Positions 1 through 7,077 of a stretch of 15,222 nt of DNA are shown here, in pieces. Where the stretch lies: contig JAMCZM010000009.1 of assembly GCA_023485645.1 (NCBI GenBank), forward strand, positions 1 to 15,222, given 5' to 3'. The position numbers and the translations under genes are program-made. The notes beneath the pieces are model-generated. The model did not search any database, was not told the DNA's origin, and saw nothing but the letters and a program-made list of their open reading frames with translations. The stretch's first letter is position 1. Each line of letters begins with the position of its first letter. The stretch is from Candidatus Martarchaeota archaeon (GTDB lineage Archaea > Micrarchaeota > Micrarchaeia > Micrarchaeales > Micrarchaeaceae).

Positions 1-555
1 AAAATAATTATACTTGGTGATATAAAAGACAGCATATTATATCCTGAAAGATATGAGCGCTTTCAAATAAAAAAATTTTTCAATGAACTTAGTATATACG
101 ACGTTGTACTGTTAAGCGGCAATCATGATTCGCATATGAGTGAAATATTAAATGCCAAGCTGAAAATGGAATATATATTCGGAAAAAATGCATTTTTGCA
201 TGGCAATAGGTGGCCAAGTGAGGAGTCGATGCGTTCAGATTCAATATTTATAGGGCATAGTCATATGGCAATATCAATAAAAGAGAATGGTTATGTTGTA
301 TATAATGATAAGGTATGGATGCGTGCAAAGCTATCAGTAAAAAATGCACACCTAAAGTACAAAAAGTTTAACAAAAATATAGAGTTAATTGCTGTTCCAT
401 CATTTAATCCTTTTATAGTAGGTTCAAACATATTAGATGATAAACTACCAATCTCCCCAATAATAAGAAGTGGTATATTTAACTATCAAAATGGTAGTAT
501 ATACACGCTCGGCGGAGATAAATTGGGCACAATAAAAAGCTTAAGGAAAAAATAA
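1..555 (+). CDS. Metallophosphoesterase, SbcD/Mre11-related archaeal type (5' end outside window)
   Basis: This is the 3' part of a calcineurin-like metallophosphoesterase gene; the reading frame is open from the first base of the window and the first ATG in view (136) is internal. The metal-binding motifs are in order: GD at visible residues 6-7, GNHD at 40-43, a histidine in LHGN at 67, and GHSH at 85-88. By family knowledge these residues hold two metal ions that hydrolyse phosphoester bonds. The spacing and the short total length resemble the archaeal single-domain proteins annotated as SbcD-related phosphoesterases rather than the true Mre11 nuclease; the substrate is unknown. Probably only a short N-terminal piece is missing, because GD lies so close to the window edge. 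Its stop codon is one base from the stop of the convergent rpoK gene. Confidence 0.85.
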   Translation, partial: KIIILGDIKDSILYPERYERFQIKKFFNELSIYDVVLLSGNHDSHMSEILNAKLKMEYIFGKNAFLHGNRWPSEESMRSDSIFIGHSHMAISIKENGYVVYNDKVWMRAKLSVKNAHLKYKKFNKNIELIAVPSFNPFIVGSNILDDKLPISPIIRSGIFNYQNGSIYTLGGDKLGTIKSLRKK

Positions 556-556
556 A

Positions 557-730
557 TTATTCATTCTTAAGTATTGTTATTGGTATTATTTGTTTATCAA
601 ACTCTATCTCAGCTATATCTATTGGGTTTATCGTATTTTCTGGAACTTTTACGAGTGGTGGCGCACCGTATGCCAATTGTAATGCGCGCGCTCCAATAAT
701 TCTTGCCTTTTCAAATTTTGTATATTCCAT
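557..730 (-). CDS. rpoK: DNA-directed RNA polymerase subunit K (Rpb6/omega homologue)
   Basis: A 57-residue protein that folds onto the archaeal RNA polymerase core and helps its assembly and stability (family role). The translation begins MEYTKFEKARIIGARALQLA and continues through GAPPLV, a P-I-D-I-A-E-I-E segment and a C-terminal IIPITI. This is the conserved Rpb6/RpoK core: the TxFEKARIIGARALQ helix, GAP, then DPIxIAxxE and IPITV in relatives. The protein is about the usual length for archaeal RpoK. The ATG at 730 is used because the conserved core starts four residues in. It lies 11 bases downstream of the geranylgeranyl reductase stop on the same strand and is probably co-transcribed with it. 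Its stop codon is one base from that of the convergent phosphoesterase gene. Confidence 0.95.
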   Translation of the reverse strand: MEYTKFEKARIIGARALQLAYGAPPLVKVPENTINPIDIAEIEFDKQIIPITILKNE

Positions 731-741
731 AATATCATCTT

Positions 742-2190
742 CTATACTGGATTTGGCTGGAAGCGATGCTTTGCTTCCTCAACCTCCTTTATAACAGTTT
801 CTTTCCAATGGTCAAATGTATCTGGGGTTTTTGGGTAATTGTTATATATCTCATTTAATGTTTTCATCTTCTTTACTACGTATATCAAATCTGAGAATGC
901 GTTTATGTTTGCCGCTCCTTTGAGGGCCATCTTAAATTTAGAAGCAAGGCTCAATTCAGGTATCTGTCCATAACTTAACTGTTCTGCTTCTTTACCACTA
1001 AAGAAGTTTTTCATACCATAATTGATTACTTCATTGTTTAGTGATTGTAAATAAACTCTAAACACTTCAAGACCAGCTGTTTTCTTTCCATATACGTTAT
1101 TAAATGCTAAATTATAATCCCATAATCCTTTTATACTCACATCGTTTTTTGATATAGCGCTAACGGCATTTTCACCAGAGAGTATTCCTGCAACAAGCGC
1201 AGGACCAATTCCTCCAGCACTAATTGGGTTTGGCATTGCCATGCTATCTCCTGCACCCATATAACCGTTGAATACGAGGCTTTCCATCTGCCTTCTGACA
1301 GCAACAGACCAGTATCCTTTTCCATTATTGAATTGGGTATCAAGTATAGGATTTTTTATGACAGGATTCCATTTAACATATGCGTCCATTAATGTGTGCA
1401 ATGTGTCTTTTTTATTAAGCTTCTGATTTCTAATATCAAGGCTTCTTTTTTGAACGCCAAGCCCTATATTTATTCTATTCCCATTTTTTGGGAATACCCA
1501 ACCATAACCCCCGGGTGCAAGTTCCTGGTTTAGATGAATAAGCGCGTTATTTGGATCGTAGAACATATCATCGTCTTTTACGGGCTCAAATGAATATATG
1601 TATCTACCTGTAGATTCTATGTCGTCTATATGTATATGTCTGTCTACAAAATTATTATCAGGAAGTTTTCTTCTTATTGTGGTTGCAATGCCTAATGCAT
1701 CAATTACTATTTTAGCACGTATTTCTCTATGTGATGAACTCTTATCTTTTCCATAAATGCCAACAACAAAATTATTTTCTATTATGGGTCCCTCCACTTC
1801 AAACTCCATCATATGATGTGCTCCATTTTTTATAGCTCTATCTAGTAATTTTTTTTCAAAAATTGGCCTATTTAAAACATATCCTTCTCCTTCAAACATG
1901 AATTTTGATTTCATATCTGGAGATATTGCATAAACACCATCAACTTTCTTATCAAGTTCTGGGTAATCAAAATCTATCCCACTAACATGCTTTTTTATAA
2001 AATCCAAATGGCTTTTTGCCACTGCATCTCCACACACCCATCCCCAATTGGTTTTCTTTCCTACCTCATCAGGCTTATTTCTATCAAGAAGAGCGACACT
2101 AAGTCCGCTTTTTGCTATTATGCTGGCAGCCAATGCTCCAGACATCCCAGATCCTGCTACAATAACATCAAATTTGTCTACGTTTGCCAT
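742..2190 (-). CDS. Digeranylgeranylglycerophospholipid reductase (geranylgeranyl reductase family)
   Basis: An FAD-dependent enzyme of 482 residues that, by family, saturates the double bonds of the isoprenoid chains in archaeal membrane lipids. The N-terminal Rossmann fold carries G-S-G-M-S-G at residues 13-18. A KTNWGWVCGD stretch follows, with Cys53 matching the active-site cysteine region of characterised archaeal reductases. The family signature Y-x-W-x-F-P is at 229-234, followed by an I-G-L-G loop at 242-245. A second FAD-binding segment, GAGDSMAMPNPISAGGIGPA, starts at 312. The C-terminal extension of roughly 100 residues is helical in appearance. I chose the ATG at 2190. The in-frame ATG at 2280 would add 30 hydrophobic residues ahead of the Rossmann strand, which the family lacks, and would run through the promoter-like AT-rich region. 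It lies upstream of rpoK in an apparent operon. Confidence 0.88.
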   Translation of the reverse strand: MANVDKFDVIVAGSGMSGALAASIIAKSGLSVALLDRNKPDEVGKKTNWGWVCGDAVAKSHLDFIKKHVSGIDFDYPELDKKVDGVYAISPDMKSKFMFEGEGYVLNRPIFEKKLLDRAIKNGAHHMMEFEVEGPIIENNFVVGIYGKDKSSSHREIRAKIVIDALGIATTIRRKLPDNNFVDRHIHIDDIESTGRYIYSFEPVKDDDMFYDPNNALIHLNQELAPGGYGWVFPKNGNRINIGLGVQKRSLDIRNQKLNKKDTLHTLMDAYVKWNPVIKNPILDTQFNNGKGYWSVAVRRQMESLVFNGYMGAGDSMAMPNPISAGGIGPALVAGILSGENAVSAISKNDVSIKGLWDYNLAFNNVYGKKTAGLEVFRVYLQSLNNEVINYGMKNFFSGKEAEQLSYGQIPELSLASKFKMALKGAANINAFSDLIYVVKKMKTLNEIYNNYPKTPDTFDHWKETVIKEVEEAKHRFQPNPV

Positions 2191-2353
2191 AATATACACT
2201 ATATATATTCTATTAAACAAGTTAAGTAATATTATAGGAAACATCAAGTATTTATTAATATACCATTCAAAAACGCACAAAATATATAAGGTAAATAATC
2301 ATAAAAATGGAAGTAGTGGTCATTTGTTTGTAATTTATTCATAATTAATGATT

Positions 2354-2364
2354 AAAAATATATA
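2354..2364 (+). promoter_or_regulatory. TATA box for tRNA-Cys
   Basis: An AAAATATATAA stretch lies 30 to 40 bases before the first base of the tRNA. This is where an archaeal TBP site would place initiation a few bases upstream of the mature 5' end. No other gene starts on this strand nearby. Confidence 0.5.
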
Positions 2365-2393
2365 ACAAACGCTTCAATTAATATGTATTTTAT

Positions 2394-2464
2394 GCCAGGA
2401 TGGCAGATTGGCTATGCGCCCGCCTGCAGAGCGGAGAAGGGGGGTTCAATTCCCTCTCCTGGCT
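2394..2464 (+). tRNA. tRNA-Cys (GCA)
   Basis: A complete cloverleaf without an intron. The acceptor strands GCCAGGA and TCCTGGC pair fully. The D stem is GCA/TGC with GG in the loop. The anticodon loop CTGCAGA gives anticodon GCA. The T arm has a GGGGG/CCCTC stem around the loop TTCAATT. The discriminator base is T (U73), a known identity element of tRNA-Cys. The anticodon stem has four good pairs (CCGC/GCGG) with a C-A mismatch at 27-43. The variable region is only four bases. CCA is not encoded, so it would be added after transcription. Confidence 0.93.
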
Positions 2465-2547
2465 TTATTATACATAACAACTTAATCGTATGACTACTTA
2501 CCCATAAATCGCTTGTAACTAAATAAGGTGTTGAGGTGAGAGCGTCA

Positions 2548-3756
2548 TTAATGTATAATTATTTTAATATTTTTCTTATATATTTCCAAAAATGCGTTTT
2601 CAATTGCAAACGCTGTTTCTGCCATCCTCTTATTTATTTCATCAAATGACTGTTGTAATTTTATCCTATTATCCTTTTCGAGCTCTATTTTTCTTTCCAT
2701 ACTTTTTATCATGTCGAGCTCCATTATATTAGAGTTTAATTTGTTTAATAAGGTAGATTCGTTTAAAGAAATGGTATTTATTTCATTAATTGTTTTTAAG
2801 ATATCAAGTTTTATCAATGCGTCTATTTGCATAATTATATCATCTACATTACGTACTTCGATCTTTTTAGAAAGTATTGCCTCCTTTAGTAATAAAATAA
2901 GCCTAATAAAATCATTATAACTGTCATTATCTACATTTTTTATTGGATCTGAAATATAATAATTAAGTCCGGGTTTATTATGGTAAATATAATCAAATTT
3001 TCTAGAAAGCTTTTCTATGTACTGGAAATTTGAAAGAAATGTTTTTTTCATCTCTACACTTGCAATTTTCAACTTATTGGTATTTATAGTGTCAGAATTT
3101 ATTTTTTCAATAAGTTCATTTTCCAATGAGCTATTTTTGTTTAAAAGAATTGCGTTGCCGTTATTATTTGAATTGATAATCATATTAATCTCATTATAAT
3201 TATCTTCTAATCCATGTATTTTTACTATTAAGGATTTTATTGCGTTATATTTATCATAGTGATATTTGTTTTTAGATAACTCTGTATTTAGCATGCGTAT
3301 GCAATTGTCAATTCCAATTAAATTTTTTTTGAATCCCTTAGTATACGCTGCATATGAAAATAACATTTGCTTGTATGATGCGTTTAATTCAAGAATTTTA
3401 GTTTTCAATATGCTTATAGATTCTAAAGTATTAAGGTGCTTCTCATATAAATTCTGTCCACTCTCGCTTATTTGCATGTCTAATATGTTTTTTAGTGCTC
3501 TTGAATATGCAAATTTTTGTGACTTTATTGCTTTTATATTTGGCATATACAAGTTATCAGTATTAGGTTCAAAATCCTCCGTTTCAAAATAGTCGCAATG
3601 CTCTTTGAATTTATTAATATATTCAGTGGCGTCTCTTTTGATTTTTGTGCTGTTACTATCAAGCTCTTTTAGCCGTTCTGCCAAAAATCTATCCAATAAA
3701 TTATCCAGGTCATAAATTTTTAAGGTCTCTGGAGCATCTTTTTTTCCAAATAACAT
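2548..3756 (-). CDS. Hypothetical coiled-coil protein
   Basis: I do not recognise this 402-residue protein. It starts with MLFGKKDAPETL and has no signal peptide, membrane segment or cysteine cluster, so it is probably cytosolic. Long stretches rich in Leu, Ile, Lys, Glu and Asn with heptad-like spacing suggest several alpha-helical coiled coils. The clearest are around residues 100-190, 200-250 and 320-395. The last 60 residues are strongly charged (R-K-I-E-L-E-K-D-N-R-I). No nucleotide-binding P-loop is visible, so an SMC/SbcC-type ATPase is not supported, although the helices are of that general character. A TTTATAAA box at 3799-3806 lies at a suitable distance upstream of the start. The gene is transcribed away from the small protein gene at 3806. 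Confidence 0.75.
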   Translation of the reverse strand: MLFGKKDAPETLKIYDLDNLLDRFLAERLKELDSNSTKIKRDATEYINKFKEHCDYFETEDFEPNTDNLYMPNIKAIKSQKFAYSRALKNILDMQISESGQNLYEKHLNTLESISILKTKILELNASYKQMLFSYAAYTKGFKKNLIGIDNCIRMLNTELSKNKYHYDKYNAIKSLIVKIHGLEDNYNEINMIINSNNNGNAILLNKNSSLENELIEKINSDTINTNKLKIASVEMKKTFLSNFQYIEKLSRKFDYIYHNKPGLNYYISDPIKNVDNDSYNDFIRLILLLKEAILSKKIEVRNVDDIIMQIDALIKLDILKTINEINTISLNESTLLNKLNSNIMELDMIKSMERKIELEKDNRIKLQQSFDEINKRMAETAFAIENAFLEIYKKNIKIIIH

Positions 3757-3805
3757 ATAATAATATTAGCGTAAAGTAATAAAATACAGCTTAAAAGGTT
3801 TATAA

Positions 3806-3976
3806 ATGTCAAATTCAAAAAAAATTAATTTTCCAGGTAATCTATTAGGTCCAAACCAATCTGGCACTTATACATTAAAATATAATACCAAAACAAAATT
3901 AAGATTGCATAATCTTAATAAAAAATTATGCGAGTTATTTGGACTGGATTATAAAAAAATCAGAAGGGAAAAATAA
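3806..3976 (+). CDS. Small hypothetical protein, 56 residues
   Basis: An ATG-initiated frame that begins MSNSKKINFPGN and ends in a basic tail (D-Y-K-K-I-R-R-E-K). The middle has GTYTLKYNTKTKLRLHNLNK, followed by a single cysteine in L-C-E-L-F-G. The family is unknown to me. Support for a real gene comes from a purine-rich AAAAGG seven bases before the ATG, an upstream AT box near 3759-3767, and the fact that it exactly fills the gap, its stop abutting the stop of the convergent dehydrogenase gene with no base between. The same TTAAAAGGTTT leader precedes the unknown gene at 12689. The basic composition would allow nucleic acid or ribosome binding, but that is a guess. Confidence 0.6.
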   Translation: MSNSKKINFPGNLLGPNQSGTYTLKYNTKTKLRLHNLNKKLCELFGLDYKKIRREK

Positions 3977-4873
3977 TTAATGTCCTGTTATAATTTTTTT
4001 TGCTCCAGCATATATACGTTTAGCCATATCTGGCATGCTATTATATGCGCTTAATATAGCATTTGTTACGCCCATTTTTATTCCTAATGACTCAGCTTTA
4101 TTTGATCCAGATTTTACCATCTCAGATATTTTTATTTCTGATGCGTTTTCTGGCAGCTTATTATTTTTGAATAATTCTACTACGGCATCCATAATGCCTG
4201 TTGTTATTGGTGGACTTTTTGAAAGTAACCGTAGTGCTTCATTTACATCTATTTCATTTTCGTTCTTTAGACAATTTAACAATGCTACTCCCTCAGCATA
4301 TGCTGGGAATATACTATAAAATATCATATTATGTACAAGCTTTGTAGCATGTCCGGCACCGCCTGGCCCAACATAACCATATGTTCCATTTTTGGATACG
4401 CTGGCGAATACATCTTTTGCCATTTCAAATGCGATTTTATCGCCTCCAACCATGAGCGCAACGCCATTTTTAAGGTCAGATGGCCCTCCGGCGCAACCGA
4501 CATCAAGGTAAAATAAACCCTTAGTTTTCATTAATGCGTTATTTTTTTTCGATTCATCATAAACGGAATTAGATCCATCTATTAATATTGTTTCTTTGCG
4601 CAATATTTTTGATAATGATTCTACTATGCCATTTGTTATACCCCCTGCTGGCAACATCATCCATATTATTCTAGTTTCCAATTCATTTATTTTTGATGAT
4701 AAATCCTCAATGCTATTGAAAAATTGAACATTATTAAGATGATTAAATGCGTTATATTTTTCGCTGTTTCTATCATATATTAAAAGAGAATAGCCTCCGT
4801 TATGTAACGATCGTGCTATATTTCCTCCCATATCTCCAAGTCCTATTATTCCTACGGTTTTATTTTGAGCCAT
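3977..4873 (-). CDS. 6-phosphogluconate dehydrogenase family protein (short, NAD(P)-dependent)
   Basis: A 298-residue member of the beta-hydroxyacid dehydrogenase superfamily, closest to the short 6-phosphogluconate dehydrogenases found in archaea and some bacteria. The Rossmann motif GLGDMG is at residues 11-16, and Asp34 ends the second strand, a position that influences NAD versus NADP use. D-V-G-C-A-G-G at 124-130 is the substrate-binding loop. GPGGAGHATKLVHN at 169-182 holds the expected Lys178, His181 and Asn182. The C-terminal half is helical, as in the family. Two positions differ from the classical enzyme: Ser128 is Ala, and the catalytic Glu of the HNGIEY motif is Phe185 (HNMIFY). 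The superfamily is secure, but 6-phosphogluconate as substrate is not. The gene lies 69 bases downstream of archease on the same strand. Confidence 0.82.
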   Translation of the reverse strand: MAQNKTVGIIGLGDMGGNIARSLHNGGYSLLIYDRNSEKYNAFNHLNNVQFFNSIEDLSSKINELETRIIWMMLPAGGITNGIVESLSKILRKETILIDGSNSVYDESKKNNALMKTKGLFYLDVGCAGGPSDLKNGVALMVGGDKIAFEMAKDVFASVSKNGTYGYVGPGGAGHATKLVHNMIFYSIFPAYAEGVALLNCLKNENEIDVNEALRLLSKSPPITTGIMDAVVELFKNNKLPENASEIKISEMVKSGSNKAESLGIKMGVTNAILSAYNSMPDMAKRIYAGAKKIITGH

Positions 4874-4942
4874 AATATTACCATATTTTTGTTATCACAT
4901 TTTTATCATATGTATTGTTAATATTGTGTTTAAAATATAATG

Positions 4943-5368
4943 CTAAACATCAAGAACAGCAGTTATACTTAGTATTTTTTTATTATGTTTAAATATAAAA
5001 CTGTATTTAGAAATTCCTTTAACATCCCGATTGGCATAAATTTCAGATTTATCAATTAAAAAAAGCTTAACTACTGCTTTGTAAGTATTTTTTTTTGATA
5101 AATTTAAAACATTTAAGTTATAACAGAATAGGTTCTTGGAATCAGCAAAAGATAGTGTATGCTGCAATATTTTCCATATCAATTCATCAATGCTGCTAGC
5201 ACTAAAACTTTTTTTTATTATATATTTTTTTTCATTTCTTTTGATATTTTTTATGTGTGTTATGGTGCTAAACATTGCAAGTGCGGCATTCTCAATGAGT
5301 TCAGATTCATTTTTTCCATACGCTATAAATTTAACATCGGCTGTATGTGGTAAAAACTTATATTTCAT
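4943..5368 (-). CDS. Archease (RtcB ligase cofactor)
   Basis: A 141-residue protein whose N-terminus, MKYKFLPHTADVKFIAYGKN, is the typical archease opening with the metal-binding Asp11 in HTAD. The E-N-A-A-L-A-M-F helix follows near residues 26-33, then the SIDELIW segment around 59-65, and the C-terminal L-D-V supplies the second conserved aspartate (Asp140). Archease activates the tRNA-splicing RNA ligase RtcB by promoting its guanylylation; rtcB itself is not in this window. The length is normal. A TATA-like box lies about 31 bases upstream of the ATG, and a GGTGA sequence eight bases upstream could act as ribosome binding site if the transcript starts further up. It is divergent from the CBS-domain gene. 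Confidence 0.9.
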   Translation of the reverse strand: MKYKFLPHTADVKFIAYGKNESELIENAALAMFSTITHIKNIKRNEKKYIIKKSFSASSIDELIWKILQHTLSFADSKNLFCYNLNVLNLSKKNTYKAVVKLFLIDKSEIYANRDVKGISKYSFIFKHNKKILSITAVLDV

Positions 5369-5392
5369 CTATAATTCACCAGAACATAATGG

Positions 5393-5425
5393 TTATATTT
5401 ATATCTTGCTTCTGATTTATAAATA
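5393..5425. promoter_or_regulatory. Divergent promoter region between archease and the CBS-domain gene
   Basis: Two TATA-like elements lie back to back. The one at 5393-5404 (ATATAAATATAA on the minus strand) is about 31 bases from the archease ATG. The one at 5416-5425 (TTTATAAATA on the plus strand) is about 22 bases from the ATG at 5442. Both fit leaderless or short-leader archaeal transcripts. The second one decides the start of the CBS protein, because the earlier ATG at 5430 would lie only about ten bases from the box. Confidence 0.5.
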
Positions 5426-5441
5426 TATAATGGTGCATGTT

Positions 5442-6599
5442 ATGGAGGAGCCTCAAATAGAAAGATGGAATGTATCGATACCTATGAAATTAATAACTAA
5501 GACGGAGTCTGTAGATATAAAAACACCAATACAAAAGGTGCTTCAAATGTTAGAAAAATATCCTGCTGTTATAGTTAATAAAAATAATATCTATTATGGT
5601 ATTGTAGACTCAAGAAGCATACATAGGGCAAGGGGTGCTTTAAGCGTTTCAAAGAATCAGTCAATAGAGCGTTATGTAGAGCGTATAAGCCCTATAGATT
5701 CAAAGACAGATATGAACAATGTGCTAATGCAGTTTATGAAGACTCGAACTAAGGCAATACCATTCATATTAAATAAGCGCATTGTTGGTGTTTTTGACAG
5801 ATCAACAATGCTGAAAATAATGCTATCCTTAAGAATGCTTGATAATATTTTTGTGAAGGATATAATGAATTCTCCTATAATTGCAATAGATAGCGATTCA
5901 ACTTTGGCACAGGCAAAGGCTGTTATGGAAAATGGTAGGATAAACCGCGTTATAGTTGTTAAGGACAAAAAACTTTATGGGATGTTAACGTATTTCAAAT
6001 TAATAAAGAATTATTCAAGTATAAATGAAAGGCTTCCAGAAAGGAAAATGCGTACTTATAGCCAGAATGATGTGCTTGTCGCAGATATAGCTGAGAAGAG
6101 TCCTAAGGTTGTGTCATCAGAAAAAAGCTTATCCTATGCTGTAAGGCAACTTATAGAGCAGGATATATCATCGTTGATAGTAACAAATAATAGAAGTATG
6201 CCTGTAGGAATAATTAGTGCTACTGATATAATTGATAATATGGTGGCAAGGCGCCGCATTGAAGAGAATCGTATATTCATTTCAGGTTTGGATTCCAATA
6301 TGAAAGAGTATGAAGGCGAGATACTAGAAGAGGTAAAATCATTTATATCAAAAATTGAGGATATGAAAGGTGATCGTGTAGAATACGCGAATATCCATAT
6401 ACGTAAGATAAAGCAGAAAATTTATGATATACAAATAAGAATAGGTCTTCAGAACGGACGCGTCATATCCTCACATGTAACTAATTTCATATTGGAGCGT
6501 ACATTAAACGAGGCGCTTGATGTGCTTAAGAAGAATATAATAAAGGATAAAGAGCGTTATATAACTATAAAAAAACTTAGCAATGTAGATAGGGAGTAG
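5442..6599 (+). CDS. Four-CBS-domain protein with C-terminal hibernation-factor-like domain
   Basis: A 385-residue cytosolic protein. Four CBS repeats can be traced, at about residues 16-66, 78-126, 138-192 and 214-268. They show the alternating V-x-x-x-x-S-L-x-x-A helix and G-V/I-I/V-S/D-x-x-D strand pattern; the third (VKDIM-x-S-P-I-I-A-I) and fourth (VADIAEKSPKVV) are the clearest. CBS pairs usually bind adenine nucleotides and sense energy state. After a short linker, residues 280-376 form an alpha/beta segment (helix EGEILEEVKSFISKI, strands with NIHIRKI and IYDIQIRIGL, helix TLNEALDVLKKNI). It resembles the strand and helix layout of the RaiA/HPF ribosome-binding fold; this last point is a weak, structure-like resemblance. 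The ATG at 5442 is chosen because of the TATA box. It lies five bases upstream of the pilin-like gene and is probably co-transcribed with it. Confidence 0.82.
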   Translation: MEEPQIERWNVSIPMKLITKTESVDIKTPIQKVLQMLEKYPAVIVNKNNIYYGIVDSRSIHRARGALSVSKNQSIERYVERISPIDSKTDMNNVLMQFMKTRTKAIPFILNKRIVGVFDRSTMLKIMLSLRMLDNIFVKDIMNSPIIAIDSDSTLAQAKAVMENGRINRVIVVKDKKLYGMLTYFKLIKNYSSINERLPERKMRTYSQNDVLVADIAEKSPKVVSSEKSLSYAVRQLIEQDISSLIVTNNRSMPVGIISATDIIDNMVARRRIEENRIFISGLDSNMKEYEGEILEEVKSFISKIEDMKGDRVEYANIHIRKIKQKIYDIQIRIGLQNGRVISSHVTNFILERTLNEALDVLKKNIIKDKERYITIKKLSNVDRE

Positions 6600-6604
6600 A
6601 TATA

Positions 6605-7075
6605 TTGAATAAGAATAAGAGGGGGCAATCAAGCCTTGAATTGTTGATAACACTTTCTTTTGGTTTAATGATATTAATACCTGTGGTTGTATTTGCGTTT
6701 ATACAGATATCTAATGCTAATTCAACTCTATCTACAACAGAGTCGCAGCAAGTTGCGAGCAAGCTTGCTTCCGTTGCTACATCTGTTGGTGCACAGGGTT
6801 ATCCTGCGAAGGAGGTTGTAGTTATACAAATACCACCAGATGTTGATGCCATTTATGTGGGAAATCTTAAAAATACTGTAGGGCATGAGATAGTATTTAA
6901 TGTAAGTACAAGTGCAGGACCGAGTTTTGTAACGTCATATACTCCTATGAATATAAGCGGGAATTTAGGGGCAATAACTGGCACTGCCACCTATTTGATA
7001 AACGTAAGTGCTCAATCCTCCTGTCCCTCAAATAACGCTGTTTCATGTGTCTATATAACAGAGCAGCAGCAATAA
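6605..7075 (+). CDS. Pilin-like secreted protein with class III signal peptide
   Basis: A 156-residue protein that starts MNKNKRGQSSLELLITL. The basic stretch, then G-Q-S-S-L-E and a hydrophobic segment (residues 12-32), is the class III signal peptide. The family is cleaved between Gly7 and Gln8 by an EppA-like peptidase, leaving the hydrophobic helix for assembly into a pilus-like filament. The rest is rich in Ser, Thr, Asn and Val, suggesting a beta-rich surface domain. It has four N-glycosylation sequons and two cysteines near the C-terminus (S-S-C-P ... V-S-C-V) that could form a disulfide. Translation starts at TTG; no ATG is available between the upstream stop and the signal peptide, and a GGGAG sequence lies just before. 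It follows the CBS gene by five bases and is convergent with nmd3, with two bases between the stops. Confidence 0.85.
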   Translation: MNKNKRGQSSLELLITLSFGLMILIPVVVFAFIQISNANSTLSTTESQQVASKLASVATSVGAQGYPAKEVVVIQIPPDVDAIYVGNLKNTVGHEIVFNVSTSAGPSFVTSYTPMNISGNLGAITGTATYLINVSAQSSCPSNNAVSCVYITEQQQ

Positions 7076-7077
7076 AA

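Noticed and set aside
2188..2280. Upstream ATG giving the geranylgeranyl reductase 30 more residues
   Set aside because: The extra segment is hydrophobic, AT-rich and precedes the Rossmann strand that normally begins the family; the ATG at 2190 fits better.
2465..2547. A possible C/D box or other small RNA after tRNA-Cys
   Set aside because: No paired C and D boxes or stable hairpin can be seen; only a T-rich end after the tRNA.
5136..5441. N-terminal extension of the CBS protein
   Set aside because: It would overlap the archease gene on the other strand and run through both TATA boxes; the CBS repeats start after 5442.
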